Assembly: GCA_004193595.1 (NCBI GenBank)
Contig: RPGQ01000029.1
Location: forward strand, 46,914 to 110,913
Length of the DNA: 64,000 nt
From: Desulfobacteraceae bacterium Eth-SRB2
Lineage (GTDB): Bacteria; Desulfobacterota; Desulfobacteria; Desulfobacterales; UBA11574
Reading direction: 5' to 3'
The position numbers and the translations under genes are program-made. Shown in pieces: positions 36,580 through 45,142 of the stretch. Under the pieces are notes generated by a model that had not been told where the DNA came from, made no database searches, and was given only the letters and a program-made list of their open reading frames with translations. Numbering within the stretch: the first letter of the stretch is position 1; the number at the start of each line of letters is the position of its first letter.

Positions 36580-38586
36580 ATGGCATCGAAGACGACATCC
36601 ATCAAACCTTTTACCAGATTCTTGGTTTCCGTTGTGGCGGTTTGTCTTTCTCTGGCGTTTTGTCTTACGCCCTGGGGAAAAGCTTGGGATGTTTTTCTTG
36701 GGGACTTTTTATTCCTGTTGCGGGGACCATTGCCGTCTCCAAAGAATATCCTGGTGGTGGCCATTGATGAGCCTTCCTTCGGCGTCATTAACAAGCAGTG
36801 GCCTTGGCCGCGCAGCCTCCATGCCGAACTTTTAGACCGCCTCTTCGAAGCGAATGCAAAGGTAGTGGCTTTGGATATCATCTTTGCAGAACCCTCGAGG
36901 CCTGAAGAAGATCATCGTTTGGCCGAGGGGATTCGAAAGCATCCGGCGGTCGTTCTTTCTGTGGATATCGATGTAATTCAAGATAAAGACTTCGAAAGAG
37001 AAATCACCGTCGGACCTCTCCCTGAACTCCTCTCACCGGCGACTCAGACCGGTTTCATCAACCTTTCCGTTGACCCGGACGGTTTCCTTCGAAGAGTAAA
37101 GCTGACCCACGGCTTGCAAAGGTCCCTGGCCCTGGTTTCCGCCACCAAATTCAGCGAATGCCAATGGCAAAATTTGATAGGCAGCGATTTAAGCATTAAC
37201 TTTTTAGGACCGCCCAGGACCATAAAGACCATTTCTTATTATCAAGCCCTCGATCCCGCCCATCACCTTCCCCCGGATTTTTTAAAAGATAAATTGGTTT
37301 TTGTGGGCTTCAGCACACAAAGTGCAGCCGAGTTAAAAAGCCAGGTTAAGGATCACTATTATATTCCTTTTTCCAGGTGGGGCAGTGGCCTCATGGCTGG
37401 TGTTGAACTACATGCCCAAATCGCACAAAACCTTATTGACCGAACGGTCCTGAGAGGGCTGGATCTAAAAACATCGCTGATATTGGGACTCTTTTTGGGT
37501 CTTGTATCAAGCCTCATATTCTTCAAGACAAGTCCTGCACTTTCAAGCGCCCTGGTCTTGGCAGAATCGACGATATTTCTTGGAACCGCCTATGTTTTTT
37601 TTTCTTTCTATTACGTCCGATTGCCATTGCTCTTTATGCTTATTCCAACAGGGACAAGTTTCCTTGTGAATCACTTCTTTCACTACTGGCAGACATGGAG
37701 AGAGAAAAACTTCATTCGAAAGGCTTTTTCCACCTATATTTCGCCCCAGATGCTCCAAGTACTCCTCAGGCGCCCCAGCCTGCTTAATCTGGGAGGCGAA
37801 ACTGTAGAAGCAACGGTACTTTTCCTTGATGTCGCTGGTTTTACATCCCTTTCCGAAAAACTGGAGCCTGAAGCCCTTTTCGAAGTCCTGAATAGATATT
37901 TTAAAGAATTTACGAATATCATTTTGCAGAGTAATGGGATGATCGACAAATACATCGGTGACGCCGTTATGGCGGTCTGGGGAATTCCTATTTTGCAAAA
38001 AGATCACGCCTTTCTTGCATGTAAAACAGCCTTGGAGATACGAGATTCCGTCAGAAAGCTATGGATAAATGGTGATTCCGGAGAAACGTCTCATTTGGAA
38101 ATCCGAATCGGCGTCAACAGCGGCAGGATGATGGCAGGCAACGTCGGAGGGACGGACCGTTTTAGCTACACTGTTCTCGGTAACGAAGTAAACCTCGCTT
38201 CAAGACTGGAAGGCGTAAACAAGGTGTATCGTTCGGTTATCATTATTGGAGAGAACACAGCGAAACTAGTTAAAGACGCATTCGAGCTGAGAGAGATGGA
38301 TCTCATCAGAGTGAAGGGAAAGGTAAAGCCAGTCAGGATTTTTGAACTGCAGGCTTTCAAAGGAACCCTTGACGACATACAGAAACAGGTGAACTCCATT
38401 TTTGAACTGGGCAGACAATTCTACCTGGAGAGTCGGTGGAAAGAGGCTCGAGAGTGTTTTGAACGAGGTGTCGCGCTCAAAAAGGATGAAGGCCCCTGCA
38501 GGGTCTATGCGAAACGCTGCAAGCTCTTTGAGGAATCTCCGCCCGAGTCGGACTGGGAAGGTATATTCAAAATGACCGTTAAATGA
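36580..38586 (+). CDS. CHASE2-domain class III adenylate/guanylate cyclase
   Basis: A 668-residue membrane receptor. One N-terminal helix is followed by a periplasmic CHASE2 domain (about 45-290; ILVVAIDEPSFGVINKQWPW, VVALDIIFAEPS) and three helices (about 294-367). The catalytic domain (about 405-590) has the two metal Asp residues in LFLDVAGFTS and YIGDAVMAVWG. DKYIGD supplies a substrate Lys, and NLASRLEG the transition-state Arg. Adenylate specificity is likely from FSYTVLGNEVN. A short helical tail follows. It would make cAMP in response to a periplasmic cue. Third gene of the operon. A weak hairpin and T-run follow at 38608-38635. Confidence 0.9.
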   Translation: MASKTTSIKPFTRFLVSVVAVCLSLAFCLTPWGKAWDVFLGDFLFLLRGPLPSPKNILVVAIDEPSFGVINKQWPWPRSLHAELLDRLFEANAKVVALDIIFAEPSRPEEDHRLAEGIRKHPAVVLSVDIDVIQDKDFEREITVGPLPELLSPATQTGFINLSVDPDGFLRRVKLTHGLQRSLALVSATKFSECQWQNLIGSDLSINFLGPPRTIKTISYYQALDPAHHLPPDFLKDKLVFVGFSTQSAAELKSQVKDHYYIPFSRWGSGLMAGVELHAQIAQNLIDRTVLRGLDLKTSLILGLFLGLVSSLIFFKTSPALSSALVLAESTIFLGTAYVFFSFYYVRLPLLFMLIPTGTSFLVNHFFHYWQTWREKNFIRKAFSTYISPQMLQVLLRRPSLLNLGGETVEATVLFLDVAGFTSLSEKLEPEALFEVLNRYFKEFTNIILQSNGMIDKYIGDAVMAVWGIPILQKDHAFLACKTALEIRDSVRKLWINGDSGETSHLEIRIGVNSGRMMAGNVGGTDRFSYTVLGNEVNLASRLEGVNKVYRSVIIIGENTAKLVKDAFELREMDLIRVKGKVKPVRIFELQAFKGTLDDIQKQVNSIFELGRQFYLESRWKEARECFERGVALKKDEGPCRVYAKRCKLFEESPPESDWEGIFKMTVK

Positions 38587-38865
38587 GGTACATCGGGATT
38601 CAAATAGCCTTCACCCGGGAAGGGTTACGGTTTTTATTATTAGCCCCAAAATCCCGGGTTAAAAGTTGGTATCAGATGGTCTAATACTCGGTGTGTTTTC
38701 AAAGGAAAAGATGCCGAAAAGCAATGGGTTTTTAAAAAATCGGCACCAACCGGACATTCATACAATGTTTCGGGTTTTGAAAGGTCAAAATTTATTGCTT
38801 TTGCTGCACGCTTCGAAATTTTAGCCGGATCTTTGTCAGCGTCCATCCTTCCGTCTTTAACCGGT

Positions 38866-38938
38866 ACCGTCGCTCCATACCCCTGTATATGATATGATGC
38901 AAGGCACCGGGTGCATCTATTCTGGCTTGACGTGGCAT
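38866..38938 (-). pseudogene. RAYT N-terminal relic
   Basis: The minus strand from 38938 reads MPRQARIDAPGALHHIIYRG and then loses homology after about 25 codons. It is the start of another RAYT, orphaned between the cyclase and ygiQ genes. Together with the relic at about 28.63 kb it shows that RAYTs of this type repeatedly seeded the region. Confidence 0.7.
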
Positions 38939-38991
38939 GTGACTTCATTACCACAAACAAATGAAAAAAGAAACGCCTAAATTCAACCCCG

Positions 38992-40686
38992 TCACCCGGA
39001 ACGTCCTTTGAGGATCAGGTTTTTTTGTTTTTCTTTGTTCCGTTTGTCCTTCTCAACAAAAAGCGGTTTTCCGCTGTCATAGGTTTTTCCCGTATAGTAC
39101 ATCAGGGTTGCCGGCGTCGACGGAGAGGGCGTAAAAATCTGAATCTGCCGGGGTTTGAACTTGAGGACCCTCCGGCTGAAGCGTTTTAAACGCTCCATGT
39201 CCTGGCGTGTACATCCCGGATAAGCAGCGATAAAATAACAGGTTAAGAACTGTTTTTTCCCCATCCTGCGGTTGATCTTTTCAAAACAGCGAAAGAATTC
39301 CATAAAGCTCTCAATGGAGGGTTTTCCCATGAGCGCAAGGATATGATCTTCGGAATGCTCGGGTGCGACCTTCAGTTGTCCGGAAATATGATGCCGGATA
39401 ATCTCTTCAAGATATTGAAGGCCGTATGTTTGATCTTTTAACACCAGATCATGGCGTATTCCGGAAGCGATGAAAACCTTTTTAACTTTCGGCATCTGCA
39501 TGAGTTTTTTCAGCAGGACAATCTGGGGGAGATGGCTGATTTCCAGCTTATCACAGACGACCGGAGTCAGGCAGCGCTTGTTGCGGCATGTGCCTTTGGT
39601 TTTTTTTCGCTTGCATTCGATGCCGTACATATTGGCGGTGGGGCCTCCGACATCGTGAATGTATCCTTTAAATTCAGGATGGTTGGTTAAAATCGACGCT
39701 TCCTTTAGAATGGACGCTTCACTCCGATCCACAACCCTTTGCCCCTGATGTACGGATATGGCGCAGAAGTTACAGTCGCCATAACATCCTCTGTGGGTCG
39801 TGATTGCAAAACGGATGGTTTCAAGTGCCCGCACAGACCCCCATGCTGCATAATACGGGTGGACGTCACGTTCATAGTCCAGCTCATGAATATGGTCCAG
39901 CTCTTCGCTCGTTGGCGGAAACTGAGGAGGATTCTGGATCAGATACCGGCTGTCCTGCTTCTGGCAAAGACCTTTTCCGGTTATCGGGTCATTGTTTTTA
40001 TAAAAAGTCTTAAACATTTCAACAAACTTGGCGCTGTCCACCATAATTTCAGCATGGGATGGGAGTTCTGTGTAACCTTCTTTTATTTCTGCGGCAATAT
40101 AGCAGATTCCCCGGACATCCTTAACCGGTCGGCGGCGCCGGATGTTTTCTGCCAGTTCGAGCGTCGTCTTTTCCCCCATTCCATAGACCAGAATATCGGC
40201 CTTGGCGTCAAAAAGAATGGACCGCCGTATACTGTCGGACCCGTAGTGATAATGGGAGATGCGTCTCAGGCTTGCTTCAATTCCGCCGATAATAATCGGT
40301 TTTGTCCTTTTAAAATATCGGCGAACAAGGTTGGTATATACGATAACCGCCATGTCCGGACGTCTGATATTTAGACCGCCGCCGGTCAGATCATCTTGCT
40401 TTCGCCGTTTATTCGTCGCGGTATAATTGGATATCATGGAGTCCATGCATCCCGAAGTAATTCCCCAGAAAAGATTCGGCTCCCCCAGCCGGCTGATATC
40501 TTTTCCACTGGAGATATCGGGCTGCGCTATTATGCCTACCGTGTAGCCGGCATCTATCAGCACTTTTCCAATGACCGCGATGCCGATATACGGCGAATCC
40601 ACATAGGTGTCTCCTGTTACCAGTATGACGTCCGGAGACTTCCAGCCAAGAGCCTTCAGCTCATTTTTAGTTGTGGGAAGAAACAT
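38992..40686 (-). CDS. ygiQ: YgiQ-family radical SAM protein
   Basis: A 564-residue UPF0313/YgiQ protein. The N-terminal cobalamin-binding-like domain reads PDVILVTGDTYVDSPYIG. The radical SAM cluster motif is TTHRGCYGDCNFCAISVHQG (C-x3-C-x2-C). The DUF3362-type C-terminus includes RQIQIFTPSPSTPATLMYY. Length is close to the family norm of 600-700 but without the long Arg-rich tail, ending soon after the TPSPST motif. Molecular function is unknown. The gene appears intact and is transcribed alone. Confidence 0.9.
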   Translation of the reverse strand: MFLPTTKNELKALGWKSPDVILVTGDTYVDSPYIGIAVIGKVLIDAGYTVGIIAQPDISSGKDISRLGEPNLFWGITSGCMDSMISNYTATNKRRKQDDLTGGGLNIRRPDMAVIVYTNLVRRYFKRTKPIIIGGIEASLRRISHYHYGSDSIRRSILFDAKADILVYGMGEKTTLELAENIRRRRPVKDVRGICYIAAEIKEGYTELPSHAEIMVDSAKFVEMFKTFYKNNDPITGKGLCQKQDSRYLIQNPPQFPPTSEELDHIHELDYERDVHPYYAAWGSVRALETIRFAITTHRGCYGDCNFCAISVHQGQRVVDRSEASILKEASILTNHPEFKGYIHDVGGPTANMYGIECKRKKTKGTCRNKRCLTPVVCDKLEISHLPQIVLLKKLMQMPKVKKVFIASGIRHDLVLKDQTYGLQYLEEIIRHHISGQLKVAPEHSEDHILALMGKPSIESFMEFFRCFEKINRRMGKKQFLTCYFIAAYPGCTRQDMERLKRFSRRVLKFKPRQIQIFTPSPSTPATLMYYTGKTYDSGKPLFVEKDKRNKEKQKNLILKGRSG

Positions 40687-40811
40687 TAAGAGAAATCCAG
40701 GTCAATTCGTGTTTGTTGTGTGAAAGATGGAGGAAGGTTATGTCATCTAAGCGTATCGGTAAAGTTATTTATTTAGTATCAATAAAAAAGCAGTCGTCGT
40801 TAACTGTTGAT

Positions 40812-40957
40812 AAACTCGTAAAAAGTCCGATTTAAACGGTTTCGTAAAAAGTTCAAATTCAAGGCGTGCAAATATTGTAATCATGATGAGTACTTATCGT
40901 ACGTTGAATGATTACGAAATGCAGCACAACGCAGAAGTTGGACTTTTTACGAGACCG
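40812..40957. repeat. Dispersed inverted-end repeat, copy 1 (ACTCGTAAAAAGTCC)
   Basis: Begins ACTCGTAAAAAGTCCG, repeats TTCGTAAAAAGTT 20 bp later and ends GGACTTTTTACGAGACCGT, so the ends are inverted. The core has GATGAGTACTTATCGTACG and GCAGCACAACGCAGAAG. It ends at the stop codon of the RluA-type gene. A second, inverted copy is at 49066-49240, and an end fragment (GACTTTTTACGAGACCC) lies near 63129. Non-coding, MITE-like. Confidence 0.7.
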
Positions 40958-41686
40958 TCAACTATTTAAAAGTGATTTAAAATAAGCAGGAACCTTTGTC
41001 CCAAAGGTCATTTTCTCTTTTGTATCGGGATGTAATATGGTTATGGAGGCCGCATGAAGTGTAAGTCTCTTAATACCCTTGTCTTTTTTCCCATACTTTT
41101 TATCTCCAGCCACAGGAGAACCTTTTTCCGAAAAATGGACCCGGATCTGATTTTTCCTGCCTGTAAGCAGATCTATTTCAAGCAGACTGTACTTTTTTGA
41201 TTCTCTCAGAACTTTAAACCCGGTCTTAGCAAGCTTACCTTTTTCAGGATCATCAACAGAATACATTTTATGAGCACGGTTTTCTGCAAGATATGAAGTG
41301 ATTACGCCCTCCTTCCTCGGTAACGTTCCATGAACTACGGCATAATACTTTTTTTTAAATCCATGCCACTCTTCCTGAAGATAACGCTTGGCTTTTTCAT
41401 TTTTAGCAAAAACGATAACACCGGAAGAATCTCTATCCAAACGGTGCACGATAAATACCCGGTTTCTTGATTTCCGATTCCCTTTTCTTACGTATGTATT
41501 TAAAAGATAATAAGCTGTATTTTCTCTGACTTTCTCAGTACTCACTGTTAAAAGACCACTCATTTTATCCACAACCAGAATATCATGATCTTCATAGAGA
41601 ATAGAAAGCCCCCTGGGCTGATATCTTTTTGGGGGGCTTTTAAAGTTTTTCTGACTTTTCCGCATAATGTTTGCTAAAAACAACAT
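40958..41686 (-). CDS. RluA-family pseudouridine synthase
   Basis: A 242-residue pseudouridine synthase. The catalytic motif is VHRLDRDSSGVIVFAKN (Asp in H-R-L-D). DHDILVVDKMSGLLT and LLTGRKNQIRVHFSEKG are the other two family motifs. No S4 domain is present. It converts uridine to pseudouridine in rRNA or tRNA; the target site cannot be told. The stop codon overlaps the end of a dispersed repeat. The start may instead be the Met seven codons in; neither has a strong ribosome-binding site. Confidence 0.85.
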   Translation of the reverse strand: MLFLANIMRKSQKNFKSPPKRYQPRGLSILYEDHDILVVDKMSGLLTVSTEKVRENTAYYLLNTYVRKGNRKSRNRVFIVHRLDRDSSGVIVFAKNEKAKRYLQEEWHGFKKKYYAVVHGTLPRKEGVITSYLAENRAHKMYSVDDPEKGKLAKTGFKVLRESKKYSLLEIDLLTGRKNQIRVHFSEKGSPVAGDKKYGKKDKGIKRLTLHAASITILHPDTKEKMTFGTKVPAYFKSLLNS

Positions 41687-41755
41687 TTAATGGATTGAAT
41701 TAACTATAAATATATGCTACAGTCCCACCTGGAATGAACCTGGGAGGTAACTATT

Positions 41756-41911
41756 TTGAGAGTTTTTGAACCGCACAATCTCAGACCGTACAACCAAGAC
41801 CAGATGGAGCTTTTCCCGCCGAGCGTAAAAAGCCTGATTGAGGATGACCATCTGTGCATGATCGTCAGTAAAAGAGATGGAGGAAAGGGGTCTACATTTG
41901 ACCCTTATTAA
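41756..41911 (+). pseudogene. IS1182-family transposase N-terminal relic
   Basis: Starting at a TTG after GGGAGGTAACTATT, the frame reads MRVFEPHNLRPYNQDQMELF followed by PPSVKSLIEDDHLCMIV, the signature start of IS1182-type transposases. It then turns into unrelated codons and stops. Only about 39 of about 480 residues remain. Confidence 0.75.
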
Positions 41912-42373
41912 TATTGTTCTACATTTTTCATGTATGTTTTTAGTTTTTCAGATATATTGTTAAGCCTCGAAACTTTCTATTGATAAGACAAAATCAACGT
42001 TTAACTCTTTTCTTTTACCATCAAGGGGCAAACATAGACCCTATCGTTGCAAAAGCTCAGGATGCCGTAAGTCCCCCCGATAACGGGATCTTCGTTTCAC
42101 TACGAAAGGCGTCCAAGGGTGACGCTGTAGTAAACTACCGCGAACCCTTGGCAACGAAGGAATTACGGTATCATGGGCTTTCCCGAAGGGTTAAAAATTT
42201 GCCTTACGAAACGTTTTTCCTGGAATTCATGCTGGGTTTATTCCAAAAGTTTCTGTTATATATGCATAACATATAGAAATGTTTTAATATAATATATTTT
42301 TGGCATATTTTTTATGCAACTACAGGGTAGACTTGGCCCCATGACTTACAGCTACCCGATTAGAAGTTTCAAT
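41912..42373. other. Intergenic, hairpin-rich
   Basis: No gene is supported. Notable are GCATATTTTTTATGC at 42303 and CTTACAGCTACCCGATT at 42346-42362, just after the NYN gene stop. The latter is shared with the 3' side of the gene at 43.4 kb. Confidence 0.45.
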
Positions 42374-43108
42374 CTATTTCTTCCGCTTATCACGAACATA
42401 AAGGGCCTTTGAATGGGTGGAGCCTATTTGCCTTTCTTCTATGTCAAAAAGCTTTGTTGCAGAAACCAGCTCACCCAACTTTCCATACCCGTAATTACGT
42501 GGGTCAAACTCAGGTGATTTTTTCGCAATATTACTGCCGACAGGTGCAAGATGAGCCCACCCACTTTCATCGGATGACGCTTCCACTGCATTACGTAAAA
42601 GGCTTACCAGTTTTGTATCTTGTTTTAATTCCCTACTGGTTTTTTTGACAATCCCTTCACTTTCATCGGTCTTAGCGCGAAGGACCTCTGTGTAAATAAA
42701 TTTGTCACAAACTGAAACAAAAGCGGAAGGCGTCTTTTGTTCTCCAAAGCCATACACCAATAATCCTGATTCTCTAATTCTTGACGCCAGCTTGGTAAAA
42801 TCACTATCACTCGATACTATACAGAATCCGTTAAAGTTACTGGTGTACAATAAGTCCATTGCGTCAATAATCATTGCGCTATCCGTTGCGTTTTTTCCTT
42901 TTGTGTACGCAAATTGCTGCATTGGCTGAATAGAATATTGCAATAGAACCTCTTTCCATCCTTTCAGGCCAGGCGCCGTCCAATCGCCATAGATTCTTTT
43001 GACGCTGGCTATCCCGTAATTTGCTATCTCTGCGAGTAAACTATCCACAATGCTTGGTTGAGCATTATCCGCGTCTATAAGAACTGCTAACTTGACAGTG
43101 TTTTCCAT
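42374..43108 (-). CDS. NYN (PIN-like) ribonuclease with OST-HTH/LOTUS domain
   Basis: From the ATG at 43108 the protein has 244 residues. The NYN nuclease domain has conserved acids in VLIDADNAQPS, ATDSAMIIDAMDLLY and IVSSDSDFTKLA (MARF1/LabA-like). After residue about 165 an OST-HTH domain follows (LVSLLRNAVEASSDESGWAH, PRNYGYGKLGELV). Such proteins are candidate RNases or RNA-binding proteins. AAAAGGA favours this start over the one six codons upstream. An att-like repeat (43134) lies directly upstream. Confidence 0.85.
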   Translation of the reverse strand: MENTVKLAVLIDADNAQPSIVDSLLAEIANYGIASVKRIYGDWTAPGLKGWKEVLLQYSIQPMQQFAYTKGKNATDSAMIIDAMDLLYTSNFNGFCIVSSDSDFTKLASRIRESGLLVYGFGEQKTPSAFVSVCDKFIYTEVLRAKTDESEGIVKKTSRELKQDTKLVSLLRNAVEASSDESGWAHLAPVGSNIAKKSPEFDPRNYGYGKLGELVSATKLFDIEERQIGSTHSKALYVRDKRKK

Positions 43109-43133
43109 GGCTATGTCCTTTTCCATTTACTTC

Positions 43134-43219
43134 TAACCAACAAACCCCTCAGTTAGCGCAGTTTGCCTTTTATTAGAATCATGATCCCATGAAAGCGGGG
43201 AGAGGCTATTATGCTCCGG
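43134..43219 (+). repeat. attI-like repeat, copy C (recombinase start only)
   Basis: TAACCAACAAACCCCTCAG, then GTTAGCGCAGTTTGCC, followed by a deletion of about 20 bp relative to copy B and an ATTATGCTCC segment containing the recombinase ATG. After that the sequence diverges. The NYN-LOTUS gene reads away from its left boundary on the opposite strand. Confidence 0.65.
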
Positions 43220-43427
43220 TCGTTTCCTCTGGATAAAATGTGGTACAACGCTCCCTTAAATTCTATGCCTAATGGTCTGGCCATATTGAACTATTAGTAA
43301 CATCCATGAGAAGTGTCAATTCATTTTAATCAATAAACAAGGTTTGGCCACATTCACGGACCCTCATGCTGAGTGCTGTGGGGGCTGAGGGAGAAAAACT
43401 TTCAGCTACCCCATTGGGTTTTATTGT

Positions 43428-44771
43428 TCAATCAACCAGTGTAAACTGGACTCGGTTCCTGCGACCTTTGGACAATGGGAATGGTTCAAAATACAACTCT
43501 TTCTTATTTTCTGACAGGTTAATAGATTTAACGGCAAAATATTCTTTGTTTAGTTTTTTGTTATAAGCTTGGATTTCTTTCTCTATGCCATCTTTGTTGA
43601 ACTTGTGAATGCGGGCTAACAACTTAAAGAAGACCAACCTTCGAAATCCTTCAAGTGTCTGAAGATAGGATGCAAGCCTCTTATATTGATGTTCAATGAA
43701 CAAGCCATCCAAAAAATAGCCAATAGGATTTAATACGAATTTTATATGGAAATAGCTCAATTCCTTTTCCTCAATATTTTTCGTAAGGAAATCAAAAGGT
43801 CTTTTTTCATTTTGAGTAGCGTATTCCTTTAACAATCTAAATTGATTGTTGAGTGTTCTATTAGGTTTAAATAATATTTTGTATTTCATTTTTTCAATTA
43901 ATGAATAATTAGAAAATGAATCTTCTCTTCGAACCTTATCAACTGCGCTTTTAAACCGTGTAAATTCTTTTTTGAGTATTCTCTGAATAGAAACTTCCTC
44001 TTTTGAAAATTCCCTGATTGAATGCGAAAGATTTTCCAAATAGTTTTTTCCAATATGTTTTTTCAGATTTAATAAATCATCGATAATATCAATATCTTCC
44101 CTAATGACTAACTCAAATACCATTTTATTGACGACATTTTCAATGTAAGGAAATATTCTTCTCGCGAAGTCTATTTTTGCCATTAATTCTTCTAATGAGT
44201 TTTCGAAGTCTTCGTTGATAATATCAAGTTTGATTTTTGCGTTAACTAATCTGTGGACCTGCAAGAGCATAAATATATTTGGATTGATTTCGGCAATGCT
44301 AATAGAGGCAATATTCTGGTATTTCGGCAAGGCATATAACTGCTTATATCTATTAATCAGCAATTGATTGTTTTCAATCATTGATTCAATGACTTTTTTG
44401 TCTTGCTCTGATATATCTACCAGTTCTGATAAGCCCTTATTTAACAACTCCTTGTTAATATCTTTAGTTCTAACCTTGACGAATTTCCGTTCGTCCTCTT
44501 CACGAAGGACTTTCCCTGCTATGTCGGGAGTATTCTTACGTATCTTTTCATAGCTTTCCAATCTCCTGATCCCAGTGGTGACAGGATCTTTATTTGGCGA
44601 GCAATAAATACCTAAAAAATGGATATAGGCATTTTCATGATGACTAACCCGAGTTGCCTTTTCGTCTTGCGCCAAGGCGTTAATATCTGGGTTTAATGGT
44701 TTATCAATAGTGTAGGCAATGCCAAGTAAAGCAACAAGCACTATTGATATTATTGCGTTGAATTTGAACAT
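43428..44771 (-). CDS. Unknown single-pass membrane protein, mostly helical (447 aa)
   Basis: From the ATG at 44771 the protein starts with one hydrophobic helix (FNAIISIVLVALLGIAY) that acts as signal anchor. About 420 polar, helix-rich residues follow with repeated Lys/Glu/Asn patterns. The segment ENAYIHFLGIYCSPNKDP soon after the anchor is the most distinctive. No enzyme motif is recognised. It is AT-rich compared with its neighbours and lies directly behind an att-like repeat, like a captured cassette gene. A longer frame to 44885 only reads into that repeat. Confidence 0.6.
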   Translation of the reverse strand: MFKFNAIISIVLVALLGIAYTIDKPLNPDINALAQDEKATRVSHHENAYIHFLGIYCSPNKDPVTTGIRRLESYEKIRKNTPDIAGKVLREEDERKFVKVRTKDINKELLNKGLSELVDISEQDKKVIESMIENNQLLINRYKQLYALPKYQNIASISIAEINPNIFMLLQVHRLVNAKIKLDIINEDFENSLEELMAKIDFARRIFPYIENVVNKMVFELVIREDIDIIDDLLNLKKHIGKNYLENLSHSIREFSKEEVSIQRILKKEFTRFKSAVDKVRREDSFSNYSLIEKMKYKILFKPNRTLNNQFRLLKEYATQNEKRPFDFLTKNIEEKELSYFHIKFVLNPIGYFLDGLFIEHQYKRLASYLQTLEGFRRLVFFKLLARIHKFNKDGIEKEIQAYNKKLNKEYFAVKSINLSENKKELYFEPFPLSKGRRNRVQFTLVD

Positions 44772-44846
44772 GGCCCGATAACGATTTCGATAGTTGGCAT
44801 TTTTTACCCAACCAACAAACCCCGCAGTTAGCGCAATTTGCCTTTT

Positions 44847-45059
44847 ACCTAAGTTGAGCGATTGTCGAGGTTGCCGCAGATACAAGGAAGATGTTGTTCC
44901 GCGCTATAGTCGCCTATGCGGGACGGTATCTGACGCAGTAGATGCGGTAAGATCGGCAATCCCGAAGGGTTTCAAATTTTAAAAATATAAATCAAGATAA
45001 TTCATTAAAAATAAGGGATATTTGATTACCCTTTAAAATTTGAAACGCTCATCTTAGGT
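44847..45059. repeat. MITE-like element, family ACCTRRRTTGAGCG, second copy
   Basis: A 213-bp insertion inside copy D. The left end is ACCTAAGTTGAGCGATT and the right end, read on the other strand, is ACCTAAGATGAGCGTTT. The interior holds a 15-bp perfect inverted pair (GTTTCAAATTTTAAA and TTTAAAATTTGAAAC). The flanking TTT on both sides may be a short target duplication. Same end motif as the element at 18018-18208. Confidence 0.7.
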
Positions 45060-45142
45060 TTTATTAATAGGTGTTTCATGATGGAGCATGATTAACGGTC
45101 CGCCTTCGCTGAAAAGCTATGGCGCGACAAGGAGGGGGAATC

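Noticed and set aside
41980..42276. 98-codon plus-strand open frame
   Set aside because: No ribosome-binding site, no motif, and it spans hairpin-rich intergenic DNA.
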